From NCBI GenBank assembly GCA_964035545.1, contig OZ037770.1, positions 9,698,973-9,762,972 of the forward strand: a stretch of 64,000 bases of DNA. The letters are read 5' to 3'. The position numbers were made by a program, and so were the translations under genes. The notes below the pieces were generated by a model. It saw nothing but the letters and a program-made list of their open reading frames with translations. It searched no databases and was not told the DNA's origin. Source of the stretch: Bugula neritina. Taxonomy: Eukaryota; Bryozoa; Gymnolaemata; Cheilostomatida; Bugulidae. Shown here in pieces: positions 1-25,071 of the stretch; position 1 is the stretch's first letter; every line of letters starts with the position of its first letter.

Positions 1-3000
1 TTTCCGTACGGCGCCCAGCTGGACTTTCATACCTGCCGCTTGTAATGCGGTCGCATACGAAATTTTGAAGATAAGCTGGGGGTCTTCTAGTACGTTGTCC
101 CTTTTCAAGGAGGGGAGATGTACTAGTGGTGGTGTAGCTGGTGAGGGAGGTGGTGTACTCACCAGTGGGTTGTTATTCTCCACTGGTGGTGCTTCCTGCC
201 TCTCGTCAGCTGTTATTCCTTCTTCCCCTCTGTTCTCTCCGGACGGAGCCCCTCCCGTGTGGGGGTTTTGCACGTCCGGAAGTATACTTATTTCCGGACG
301 TGGTGGTGGTAGCTCTGGGGTCGGACGGCTTGGCTCTGGAGGCAGAGGGTGTGGTCCCGTTGGGGGAGGTGGCCTCTCTTGCCTTGCCAAGTCTTCTGTC
401 CGTGGCACAACCCATTCATCATTGGGTTTATGCCGCCGCCGCCCGCGCATTGTTGTCTGCCTCCTGGGCTCTAACAATGGGGGGGCACCCCCGGCCGCAC
501 CTGGGCTAGCCCAATAAGGTTTCAAGCGGGCTTCGTTCTGGACAGATATCTGTCCAGACCGCTCCAACTTGTAAGTGTGATTGGGCATCACCTCAACTAC
601 TACGTAGGGTCCTACAAACTTAGGCTGTAATTTAGCCGCCTGTCCTCGACGCCTACGGTAGTTGATCATCCAGACCCAGTCCCCGGTCTGGTAGAGGGGT
701 GGTTCGTCAGCGTCTTCCTGTCGCACCTGCCACTGCTTCTCTCGCAGTATTTCGTGTGCGACTCTCAGACGCTCTACCACTTCCCCAGCGTACTCGTGGA
801 CAGAGTATTCCGGTTCTGGAATGTGATAGGCGAGGTGGTCGGGCACTCGTGTCTCACGACCGAAGGTCAAGAGGTTGGGGGTCTCGCCTGTGCTGGTATG
901 GGACGTACTGCGATAGGCCCTCATAACCTGTGGCAGAACGAGATCCCACTCCTCCTGGCCTCGGCCAAGTAATAGACTGCGGAGTGCGTCGCCCAGCATC
1001 CGGTTGTTGCGTTCGACCACTCCGTTACCTTGAGGGTAGTATGGAGTGGTCCTACTTTGGTTTACTCCCCAGAGGCGGCAGAGGTCGCTCATCAGTTGAG
1101 ACTGGAATTGCGACCCCTGGTCCGAGTGTAGTTGCTCGGGCAGCCCAAAGTAGCAGAATACACGCTGGTCTAGTGTACTGGCCACTGTCGGGGCAGACGC
1201 GTCTGGGATAGCCAGTGCGTCTGCCCACCTAGTGAAGTGGTCGGTCAACACTAGAATCCAACAGTTTCCTCTGGGGGTGAGGGGCATGGGTTCGACCAAG
1301 TCAACAGCTACCACCTGCCAGGGCCTGCCAGCATAGAGCCTACGCCGTCCCGCCTCCCTAGGAAGACGGCCATGCTTGCTGGCCTGGCAGACTTCGCATT
1401 GTTTGATCCTTAGTCGGACGTCACGCTCCATCTGGGGCCAATACCACCGGAGCCTTAGCTTGGTAAGCACTCTCCAAATTCCGGCGTGAGCCTGTCGGTG
1501 GGTGTCCCATACTAGCTCCCGGCGCATGGCGGTTGGGCAGATCACCCTTTCTCGACCAGAGTGTCCCTGGTCGGCGGCCAAGGTGATGGTCAGCAGACCA
1601 TCTGGCCCGATCCGCAGGGAGTCCCAGCGTTGGCAGTACAACCGTAACTCGGCGCACCCCTGCCGCAGCTGTTCTTCGCTGGGTCGTCGCCCTTCCCGTT
1701 TAGCTCGATATACGTCGGCTACCACCCCAGAGAGGTCCTCCTGGAGTTTCTGCAGCTCTCTGACATTACGAGCTAAGACAGGATTGGCGCGGAGGTTGTT
1801 GACAGCCTCTGGTGAGTCAGGGCTCCTTGGCTTGAGTTGACCTTGGTCCCAATCGTAGCTCACTCCAGGGTGGTCCAGTGTCGCCAACTCGGATCTTGGG
1901 GGACCCCCGTCCCTTCTCTCGATGTTGTGACACTGTTTGCACCCCTCGTCCGGTCGCCGACTCAGTCCATCCGCATTGCCGTGTTTCTTACCGGGTCGAT
2001 GTTCGATCCGGTATGAAAACTCGGCTAGGACTTCGAGCCATCGGGCGACTTGACTGGACGGTTCAGCCCTCTTACACAGCCAGATCAAGGAGGCGTGGTC
2101 CGTCCGCAAGCGGAACGGCCTACCGTAGAGATAAGGCCGGAAGTGTTTCACTGACTTGATTACTGCCAACAACTCTTTGCGAGTGGTGCAGTAATTGCGC
2201 TCTGGAGGTGAGAGCGATTTGCTATAGTAAGCTACGACTACTTCACGGCCCTCTTGCACTTGCGACAGCACAGCACCAACATTCTGGTCACTGGCGTCTG
2301 TGTCAAGGATATATTCCAGAGCGGGGTCTGGGTAGGCCAGAATTGGAGCCTCTAGCAAGCGGCTCTTGAGACTGTCGAATGCCATCTGTTCGACCGGTGT
2401 CCACTGCCAGGCCACCCCCTTTGCGGTGAGCCGATTTAGTGGCTGTGCAACTCCCGCAAAGTCTGGTATGTATTGCCTGTAATACCCTACCAGCCCCAGG
2501 AAAGCCCGGAGTCCGGTCAAATCCTGGGGGGTGACCCAGTCGGCCACAGCCCGCACCTTATCGGGGTCCGTCGCCACGCCATTACGGCCGACTACGTGCC
2601 CCAGGTACTTCACCTCCGGCTGCAAGAGAGCGCATTTGGAAGGTTTAAGCTTGAGACCGGCACCTCGGAGTCGTTCGAAGACCTCCCTCAGACGGCTGAC
2701 GTGGGTCGCGAAGTCTGGGGAGATCACGATGACGTCGTCGAGGTAGACGAGCAGCGTCTTCCAGTGGAGGCCGCTGAGGACCTGTTCCATGACCCGCTGG
2801 AAGGTGGCAGGGGCAGAGGTTAACCCGAAGGGCAGTACCTTCCACTTCCACAGTCCGTCCCTGGTGATGAACGCCGCTTTTTCCTGGGCGTCGGGACTGA
2901 GGGGGACTTGCCAGTAACCGCTCAGCAAGTCTAAAGTACTGAAGTACTTGCTGCCGGCTAAGGCGTCTAGAGATTCATCGATCCGAGGTAAAGGGTAGGC

Positions 3001-3867
3001 GTCCTGTATGGTTACGCTGTTAAGTTTGCTGTAATCCACACAGAACCGCCAACTGCCGTCTTTCTTCCGGACCAGGACAACCTGCGAGCTCCACGCACTA
3101 TGTGCAGGCTCTACGATGTCGAGCTCCAGAAGATTCCGGACTTGTCGGCTGACCTCCTTCTCCTTCTCTGGTCCCAGTCTCCGGGTAGGTTGGCGGATAG
3201 GCACAGTCCCGGCAGCTAGCGGTATCTCGTGACAGATGGCTTTGGTTAAGCCCATGTCCCGGTCTCCGCTGCTGAACACGTCCCCATACTGACGCAGCAA
3301 CTGGGCCATAGCCTGGCACTCCTCGTTGCCCGCACAGCCTTTACAGGCTGGCTCGTATAGTTCTTGGACGTGTTCCGGGACGGTCCCCCGCCGCACAGAC
3401 GGGCACTCTTGGGGACCCTCCGTCGCTTCGCCCAGCGACGGTCCTATGTCTACCTCTTGGACCGTGTGGAAACGGCCCAACAGGGATCCAGACGGCAGTG
3501 TCACCGACTCTGAAAAGGGGTTGACGCACTGCACCAAGATCTCCCCCCGGTCAGTCAGCCGATTTAAGCTGCTGGCGAGTTGGATTCGCTGGTGCGTTCC
3601 TTCGACAACCCCTAGTCCAGAGAGTTGGCGGTCATTCACTCTGCAGTGAATGGTCGCCCGGGAGCGGCCGGGTACCGTACAGTTACGGACCACCTGCACG
3701 CCCCCGACCAGGGGGCGACCGAACTTGTCGACACAAGAGAGCTCCCGGCCTGCCATTAGTATGGCGGACTTATGGAAGTCTATGTGGCACTGGTGTCGTT
3801 TCAAGAACGGCGTCCCCAGGATAGCATCCTCTTCCAGCTGGCTGAGGATAAATGTCTCTTGGATGGC
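1..3867 (-). CDS. pol: Ty3/gypsy pol polyprotein (end of protease, RT, RNase H, integrase), partial
   Basis: This is a single long open minus-strand frame in phase with the gag-protease frame, from which only a TAG codon (3870-3868) separates it, and still open at position 1. In order it shows the C-terminal part of the protease, a reverse transcriptase with YLDD at 2745-2734, an RNase H region near 2350-1980, and an integrase with an HHCC-type zinc region near 1500-1385. The integrase D, D and E residues are near 1302, 1116 and 1014, followed by a GPY/F-like region around 630-530. The last part read is proline-rich. I saw no further stop or frameshift, so apart from the TAG it looks young. 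Short plus-strand ORFs here are antisense shadows. Confidence 0.88.
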
Positions 3868-5103
3868 CTAGTCGCGGACGCGACCAGGTAGCTCTACAAC
3901 ACCGTAGAAAGGGATACACGACCCGTCTGAAAGGGTGCCAGGTTCCCCGGTGTAGGGAGCTAATCCCTTCCTCACCTGGGCAGGGAGGGCATCGAAGACT
4001 CGTCTGCTGAGGAGGTTTGTGTTGCAACCGGAGTCCAGCAAGAACGTGACGGCCTTGCCGGCTACCTTTCCGGGCAGGAAGTAGCTTTCTCCATGTGGCT
4101 GCAACCTTACTTCCCCAGCATGCGTAGCTTCGGCCAAACGGCGTGGTGTCCGTTTGGTGGTAGGTGAGCGCCGCTTTTTTGGCGGAGGGGTGTTTAGTTC
4201 CCTTCCGATGTCCCGAGGGACCTCGCCGGCCAGCTCCGTCTCCGGTAGCTGGCTAAAGCGGTTGGTGAGTGGTAGCACAAACGGCTCCGGTCGCCCAAGA
4301 GGGCGGGTGGTCCGTCGTGGTTTCTGCCATACCTGGGGTTGTTCTCTCTTCCTGGGTTGGAGGTCTCTGGAGCGGGGAGGCCCTGGCTGGTAGTGGTTCT
4401 CACTCCGGGTAGTCTCTCTCTTTTGCCCTTGATTAGGGGGCCCGGCATTAGTAAGAGTCTTTGCCATCTGTTCCAGCCTGGCACTCAACTGGCCCATCTT
4501 CCCTCCGAGTGATTGGGCTATCTCTGCGGTGACTTGTGTGCTTTCTGGTTTCCTGGTATGTAACCGTGCGGCCCAAAGGTAGTCTTCTCCGACTTGTAGG
4601 GCACTTTCTAGAGTGGTCACTCCTTTTGCCTGTAGTTGATGGCAAAGGCCCACATCCTTTAGGGATTGCATAAAGTCAATGAGAGTAAAGTACCGTCGGT
4701 GTGCTTCTGGCAGGTCGCTGTACGCGCTCCGCGCCAGCCTCTTCGCTAAGGCAACGTGGTCGCGGAGCGGAGTGCCTTCCGCCTGGCGTAGCACCTGTAG
4801 ACGGGCTCTGGCTTCCAAAGCGGGGATGCCAAAACGGCTCCGTAGTGTAGTGAATATTTCCGCCACGCTCCGTCCTTGTCCAAACGGTCTAGCGCGCTCC
4901 GTCAATACTTCCCGCAGCTTGACGAGGGCTACTTGTGGCGGCCATTGCGCGACGTTTGCTACGTCGTAGAATTCTTCGATGAATTGCTCTACGGCTTCTA
5001 CACCCGTGAAGGTGGGAGCGGTCAGTTTACTTCTATACACCTCCTCCATATGCAAGAAATTGGCTGGCTTACCTCCCGGGTGCTTCGTTGTGTGCTCTGT
5101 CAT
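3868..5103 (-). CDS. gag: Ty3/gypsy Gag plus N-terminal protease
   Basis: The product is 411 aa, starting at the first ATG 34 nt after the primer-binding site. Residues about 1-190 resemble a gypsy capsid region. Residues about 200-320 are basic and proline/arginine-rich with a PKKRR cluster, and no CCHC zinc knuckle is visible. A retropepsin begins near residue 345, with the active-site DSG at 4035-4027. The frame ends in TAG (3870-3868) inside the protease domain and the same frame stays open afterwards. That suggests either programmed stop readthrough or a single nonsense change that inactivates this copy. Gag assembles the particle that packages the RNA. Confidence 0.88.
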   Translation of the reverse strand: MTEHTTKHPGGKPANFLHMEEVYRSKLTAPTFTGVEAVEQFIEEFYDVANVAQWPPQVALVKLREVLTERARPFGQGRSVAEIFTTLRSRFGIPALEARARLQVLRQAEGTPLRDHVALAKRLARSAYSDLPEAHRRYFTLIDFMQSLKDVGLCHQLQAKGVTTLESALQVGEDYLWAARLHTRKPESTQVTAEIAQSLGGKMGQLSARLEQMAKTLTNAGPPNQGQKRETTRSENHYQPGPPRSRDLQPRKREQPQVWQKPRRTTRPLGRPEPFVLPLTNRFSQLPETELAGEVPRDIGRELNTPPPKKRRSPTTKRTPRRLAEATHAGEVRLQPHGESYFLPGKVAGKAVTFLLDSGCNTNLLSRRVFDALPAQVRKGLAPYTGEPGTLSDGSCIPFYGVVELPGRVRD

Positions 5104-5136
5104 ATTCTCCGTCTCTTCATTGTCTCAGCTAGAAAG

Positions 5137-5154
5137 ATCCCACCGCTGCCACCA
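5137..5154 (-). other. Primer-binding site, tRNA-Leu type
   Basis: The minus strand reads TGGTGGCAGCGGTGGGAT directly after the LTR, one base from its CA end. It is complementary to the 3' end, including CCA, that I recall for animal tRNA-Leu of the AAG/TAG type. Position and the leading TGG are seen; the tRNA identity comes from recalled tRNA sequence. Confidence 0.8.
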
Positions 5155-5155
5155 C

Positions 5156-5438
5156 TGTTGTGCGAAGCACAATGTTTGTGTGGGCTTCTAGTGAGCAATA
5201 TGCATTTAGTCACAAGCAATTCACTGGTATTTTCGTGTGTAAGACTTTATTATAAAACTGTAATAAATGGCGTAAAAAATCTCTATAAGTATTAATACTA
5301 GGTTACTTTACATCACAGCAAGTATACGCTAACTAACTAACTAATATAAATTGTTCTGCTTGGCTTCATCCAATAATTGCCCATCACTCTCTGATTGGCA
5401 GGGGGATACGCATGAGGCGTAAACCACGCCCCATTACA
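5156..5438 (-). repeat. 5' LTR of the Ty3/gypsy element (283 bp)
   Basis: On the minus strand it starts TGTAATGGGG and ends CACAACA, giving TG...CA termini, with the primer-binding site one base beyond. Candidate promoter signals are CCAAT-type motifs near 5393 and 5375 and a TATA-like stretch near 5345. An AATAAA polyadenylation signal lies near 5250. The outer boundary at 5438 is set where unique sequence gives way to (TA)n; the partner LTR is not available for comparison. Confidence 0.75.
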
Positions 5439-5697
<259 letters not shown>

Positions 5698-6617
5698 ATC
5701 TGGTACAATCCACCTTATAGCCGCAATGTAAAGACGAAAATCGGCTCCATATACCTCAAGCTGATAAAAGATATATTCAACACCAAACACCCACTGCACA
5801 AAATATTTAATAAAAACACACTCAAACTCAGCTACAGTTGCTGCCCAAATTTAGAGCAGACCATCACTGCTCACAACAGAAGTGTTATTAAATGCAACAC
5901 TACCCCTATTTCACAGGCAGGCTGTAACTGTAGAAATGTAAAGACATGCCCGCTCCCAGGAGAATGCACCACCTCAAACATTGTGTACCAGGCCAAAGTA
6001 TCCGTCCCATCAAAAGATACTGCTGAAACATATATAGGAATTTCCTCCACTGCATTCAAGGCAAGATACTACAACCACCTTGCTTCTTTCAGACACCCAA
6101 CCAAGCGCATGCAAACTGAGTTGAGTAAACACATCTGGACCCTAAAAGACAAAGGTCTGGATTTTACCATATCCTGGAAAATTCTCAGAAAAACTCAACC
6201 ATACAACAACAACACTAAAATCTGTCAGCTATGCTCATGGGAAAAATTTTTCATTCTTTATAAGCCACAGTTGTCTTCCCTCAATAAGCGCTATGACTTT
6301 TTATCCATATGCAGACATAGTAGTAAATTTCTACTCAAAAATGCTGTAACATAGCCAATTAATTACAATGCTACTTTTTGTTATATTTTAATCTTCTAGC
6401 TTTAATCTGTGTACATTTACATATTACATTATTTATAGTTGTAAGCATTCATAGTGGCTAATTTATCTGACGAGTGCACATCGTTCTTGTGTACGAAACT
6501 ACTAGTAATAAATGCCATTATATTAATCAAATCTCATTTTATTTCTTCTAATGTTTACGCTCTAGATTTATTTCTATAGAGCACTCTAGTAACGTTTTAT
6601 AAACACTCATTTTACTA
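5698..6617 (+). repeat. Upstream truncated Penelope copy (pseudo-LTR), direct repeat of 8126-9045
   Basis: It starts at the codons for about residue 488 of the ORF and contains the rest of the RT-distal region, the GIY-YIG part, the stop (6352-6354), the 3' UTR and the hammerhead. The last shared bases are CATTTTACTA at 6617 and 9045. After 6617 the full-length copy begins. Confidence 0.93.
6451..6521 (+). ncRNA. Type I hammerhead ribozyme, upstream copy
   Basis: The core CTGACGA is at 6467-6473 and GAAA at 6495-6498. Helix II pairs 6474-6480 with 6488-6494 (7 bp, one G-U) around a 7-nt loop. Helix III is minimal, CU/AG within 6499-6505. The predicted cleavage is after UA at 6507. Helix I pairs 6461-6466 with 6508-6513 (6 bp) and, past a 2-nt bulge, 6451-6458 with 6514-6521 (8 bp, one G-U). 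Hammerheads of this type with very short helix III are known from Penelope-like elements. The overlapping palindrome TACTAGTA would also let two copies pair as a dimer. Confidence 0.88.
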
Positions 6618-6661
6618 TTTTACGCTCCTTTAAGTAGAGCACTCTATTTATAAACTGCAAA

Positions 6662-8782
6662 ATGGAACAACTAAGATTTGATTATTCAACTATGAATATA
6701 CCGATTCCATCACAATCACTGTATATACGGAGACTGATCCAATACACAGAATCTTTAGTCATCAGAATGAGATGGGCTGCCTTCTTCTTCCTAAATCCTG
6801 ACTCTAGATCTAGCATGAAGGAAACCTATGGATTCAGGTCAAAAAAGTCCCCACCACAGATCACAGCTATGCAAAGTTTCGAGCAAGGATTAGCTGACAT
6901 AATCCGATCTGTTAAGTTTAGACATGTCCACAATACCTTTCAAGACAAGCTATCCTCCGACATCAAGCATAAAATAACCATGAGCGACAATATAATAGTG
7001 CCTGCAGACAAAAGCAACAATTTCTACAAAATGGACAAAGAATCGTATGACAGACTCTTAACTAACAATATCACTAAAACCTATAAGAAAATATCAAATG
7101 ACAAAGTCTCCAACATCACTAGTGAGGACAAAGCCATGGCTGAACAATTGGAACTTGATGACAGAATTACTATAACAGCTAAGAAACCCGCCTTCATTAC
7201 TATCAAGGATCATAAGGCTAACTACATAACTAACCCCACCTGCCGCCTTATTAACCCCACCAAACCAGAGATAGGTAGGGTGAGTAAACAACTACTTGAC
7301 AGAATTAATACATCGATAAACAGCAAACTTGGCCTAAATCAGTGGAAAAGCACATCTGCAGTTTTACATTGGTTTGACAATTTGACTACCACAAACAGGC
7401 ACTCTTTTATCGTGTTCGATATTGTGGAATTTTATCCATCTATATCGCCAAAGCTACTATCTGATGCTCTCGACTTTGCCAACTTGCATACTACAGTCAG
7501 CAACCACGAACGGAATATCATATTGCACACAAAAAAATCCATATTGGTGCATGACAACTCATTTTGGGGTAAAAGACAATCAGATAATTTGTTTGACGTC
7601 ACTATGGGCTCACATGATGGTGCTGAAACATGTGAATTAGTAGGATTATTTTTGTTAAGTAAAATTTCAAAAAAGTTCAAAGCTAACATTGGACTATATA
7701 GAGACGATGGGCTAGGTGTAACAGATCTTAAACCACAACTAGCTGAAAGACTGAAAAAAGATCTTTGCATATTATTCCAGTCATACGGTCTAAAGATCAC
7801 CATAGATGTTAATATCAAGACAACTGACTATTTAGACGTCACCCTAGATCTGGTCAAGAAACATCATACACCGTACTCCAAGCCCAACAACATCCCTCTG
7901 TATGTACACAAAGACTCTAACCATCCTCCCAGCATACTGAATAACATACCAGAATCTATAAACCGCAGACTTTGTGACATATCTACCAATGAAACTATCT
8001 TCAACAATGCCATCCCACCATATCAAGATGCTTTGGCTAAAAGCGGATATGACTACCAACTCAAATACAAAGACTATACTGACAACACCAATACAAGCAT
8101 CAAACCCATCAGACAAAGACAAGTCATCTGGTACAATCCACCTTATAGCCGCAATGTAAAGACGAAAATCGGCTCCATATACCTCAAGCTGATAAAAGAT
8201 ATATTCAACACCAAACACCCACTGCACAAAATATTTAATAAAAACACACTCAAACTCAGCTACAGTTGCTGCCCAAATTTAGAGCAGACCATCACTGCTC
8301 ACAACAGAAGTGTTATTAAATGCAACACTACCCCTATTTCACAGGCAGGCTGTAACTGTAGAAATGTAAAGACATGCCCGCTCCCAGGAGAATGCACCAC
8401 CTCAAACATTGTGTACCAGGCCAAAGTATCCGTCCCATCAAAAGATACTGCTGAAACATATATAGGAATTTCCTCCACTGCATTCAAGGCAAGATACTAC
8501 AACCACCTTGCTTCTTTCAGACACCCAACCAAGCGCATGCAAACTGAGTTGAGTAAACACATCTGGACCCTAAAAGACAAAGGTCTGGATTTTACCATAT
8601 CCTGGAAAATTCTCAGAAAAACTCAACCATACAACAACAACACTAAAATCTGTCAGCTATGCTCATGGGAAAAATTTTTCATTCTTTATAAGCCACAGTT
8701 GTCTTCCCTCAATAAGCGCTATGACTTTTTATCCATATGCAGACATAGTAGTAAATTTCTACTCAAAAATGCTGTAACATAG
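6662..8782 (+). CDS. Penelope-like polyprotein: reverse transcriptase with C-terminal GIY-YIG-like endonuclease
   Basis: The 706-aa ORF opens 44 nt after the unit boundary and is intact. RT motif A is near residues 251-261 (FDIVEFYPSI) and motif C is YRDDG at 346-350. A cysteine cluster lies at about 536-578, including CNCR and CPLPGEC. The GIY-YIG-like domain follows, with VYQAKV at 584-589, TYIG at 599-602, a conserved arginine in FKARYYNH, and a C-terminal tail ending at 706. The enzyme is expected to nick the target and copy the element RNA from that nick. The YRDD motif and C-terminal nuclease fit a Penelope-type element; the subfamily is not assigned. Confidence 0.92.
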   Translation: MEQLRFDYSTMNIPIPSQSLYIRRLIQYTESLVIRMRWAAFFFLNPDSRSSMKETYGFRSKKSPPQITAMQSFEQGLADIIRSVKFRHVHNTFQDKLSSDIKHKITMSDNIIVPADKSNNFYKMDKESYDRLLTNNITKTYKKISNDKVSNITSEDKAMAEQLELDDRITITAKKPAFITIKDHKANYITNPTCRLINPTKPEIGRVSKQLLDRINTSINSKLGLNQWKSTSAVLHWFDNLTTTNRHSFIVFDIVEFYPSISPKLLSDALDFANLHTTVSNHERNIILHTKKSILVHDNSFWGKRQSDNLFDVTMGSHDGAETCELVGLFLLSKISKKFKANIGLYRDDGLGVTDLKPQLAERLKKDLCILFQSYGLKITIDVNIKTTDYLDVTLDLVKKHHTPYSKPNNIPLYVHKDSNHPPSILNNIPESINRRLCDISTNETIFNNAIPPYQDALAKSGYDYQLKYKDYTDNTNTSIKPIRQRQVIWYNPPYSRNVKTKIGSIYLKLIKDIFNTKHPLHKIFNKNTLKLSYSCCPNLEQTITAHNRSVIKCNTTPISQAGCNCRNVKTCPLPGECTTSNIVYQAKVSVPSKDTAETYIGISSTAFKARYYNHLASFRHPTKRMQTELSKHIWTLKDKGLDFTISWKILRKTQPYNNNTKICQLCSWEKFFILYKPQLSSLNKRYDFLSICRHSSKFLLKNAVT

Positions 8783-8878
8783 CCAATTAATTACAATGCT
8801 ACTTTTTGTTATATTTTAATCTTCTAGCTTTAATCTGTGTACATTTACATATTACATTATTTATAGTTGTAAGCATTC

Positions 8879-8949
8879 ATAGTGGCTAATTTATCTGACG
8901 AGTGCACATCGTTCTTGTGTACGAAACTACTAGTAATAAATGCCATTAT
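8879..8949 (+). ncRNA. Type I hammerhead ribozyme, downstream copy
   Basis: Same sequence as the upstream motif at offset 2428: core at 8895-8901, GAAA at 8923-8926, predicted cleavage after 8935. Self-cleavage at both sites in one transcript would release exactly one 2428-nt unit. Confidence 0.88.
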
Positions 8950-9040
8950 ATTAATCAAATCTCATTTTATTTCTTCTAATGTTTACGCTCTAGATTTATT
9001 TCTATAGAGCACTCTAGTAACGTTTTATAAACACTCATTT

Positions 9041-9080
<40 letters not shown>
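9041..9080. repeat. (TA)n tract at the 3' end of the Penelope-like element
   Basis: TA repeats begin directly at the end of the unit. From 9081 onward the sequence is alignable with the end of intron 9 in genes 2 and 3, so the host intron resumes here. Confidence 0.85.
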
Positions 9081-9084
<4 letters not shown>

Positions 9085-9126
9085 ACCAGCAAAAACATGT
9101 TGCGAGTTCATTACTGTGATATTCAG

Positions 9127-24060
<14,934 letters not shown>

Positions 24061-24890
24061 TGTGGAATGAACTGGATTATAATGGGCTTCATGTTAATTA
24101 ACTTAATGAGAACTTTGCAAATGTCAGCTAGTGAAAATCTGTTTCTTTGCATGACAAGAAGCAGAAATAACACTATTTACTGTATTTGGTCATAATATTT
24201 ATAAAACTTTGAATAGTAATAGTATTACTAGATTTTATTTGAAAGACTTTGATTTCTTCTTTTAATTGTAAAGAGTAGCTGATCACTAAGCATTATAATC
24301 TATAAAGTTGTGTACTATAATATGCTGCCTCCATGCAACAACATGAAATTGTGCTAACGCTTTTGTTTTTCCTGGTGAGAACTCAACCCAATTATAGTCC
24401 AAAACACAAATCCAGTAAGGGCTTTATGAAAATTATAAGCAGTGAAATTCTTTAGCACTTGTGGTAGTTAGGAAAATTTTCTTTCTTAACTTAATTTGAA
24501 CCTGTAGAGTAAAAGTGATTATCGATAAGTTTGCTGCAACTTGCAAATATGCAACTACTATCATGATATATTCAAAGGATTCCCAAGTTTACTAGTAGAA
24601 CCTTAGTATTTTGAAGAACTGAGAGCAATCGCCACACACATAATATTTTGACAGTTTGCTCAAGGTTACACATTGCGCTGTTAGTTTTGCAACTGTATGA
24701 AATTACAGCAGAAAGGTTATATTTGACAATATATTAAATGTTACTAATAAATTAACATCTATGTAGAAATTAAAGTTTGCATAAATTTTGCATTATACCT
24801 GGCACTTTATACTACTTGCAAAAAATAAAAATATTGAGTTTTGTCTGTTTTCCAGTGTGAAAGGCTTCCTCAAAACTTAATGTTGCTATA
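24061..24890. other. Intergenic region 3' of gene 1
   Basis: AT-rich, with the 3' UTR of gene 1. A possible polyadenylation signal AATAAA is at 24746-24751. No ORF, RNA gene or known repeat seen. Similarity to the region beside gene 3 begins near 24895. Confidence 0.6.
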
Positions 24891-24976
24891 TCCTGAAAAG
24901 TTATTTTTGAAAAGTTTGAGGAAATATCTTTTACATGACTGCCAAGTTTCAGCAAGCACCTGTGTAGATAGCGAGC

Positions 24977-24983
24977 TATAAAA
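24977..24983 (+). promoter_or_regulatory. TATA box of the cysteine-rich peptide gene
   Basis: TATAAAA lies 89 nt upstream of the peptide gene ATG. In the decayed copy beside gene 3 the corresponding bases read ctattaacta, so the box is lost there together with the gene. Position relative to the start is suitable; activity is inferred. Confidence 0.6.
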
Positions 24984-25071
24984 TAAACTCCAAAACACAT
25001 GCACAGCACATCTTTCTAAAGCTATAGACAGTTACTGTTTTGCAAAGAAGCTCAAAATTACTCAGTTTAAA

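Larger units (their letters stand above)
1..5438 (-). mobile_element. Ty3/gypsy LTR retrotransposon, 5' LTR through pol, cut by window edge
   Basis: Read on the minus strand the order is LTR (5438-5156), primer-binding site (5154-5137), gag-protease frame (5103-3868) and pol (3867 to beyond 1). Integrase follows RT/RNase H, which is the Ty3/gypsy order. The second LTR lies outside the window. The element is much GC-richer than the flanking host DNA. Its LTR abuts a (TA)n array at 5439, so it probably inserted into or beside that microsatellite. Family assignment is secure; clade within Ty3/gypsy is not determined. Confidence 0.93.
5698..9045 (+). mobile_element. Penelope-like retroelement, tandem truncated plus full copy
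   Basis: A 920-bp segment (5698-6617) recurs at 8126-9045 with a constant offset of 2428 and no difference that I saw. The full unit is 6618-9045 and holds one ORF (6662-8782) with RT and a C-terminal GIY-YIG-like domain. A 5'-truncated copy directly upstream of a full copy is the pseudo-LTR arrangement typical of Penelope-like elements. Both copies carry a hammerhead motif. Both ends lie in (TA)n. Arm identity and the intact ORF suggest recent insertion. Confidence 0.92.

Noticed and set aside
65-1211. Plus-strand ORFs of 70-150 codons
   Set aside because: They are antisense to the gypsy pol frame and follow its codon pattern; no independent support.
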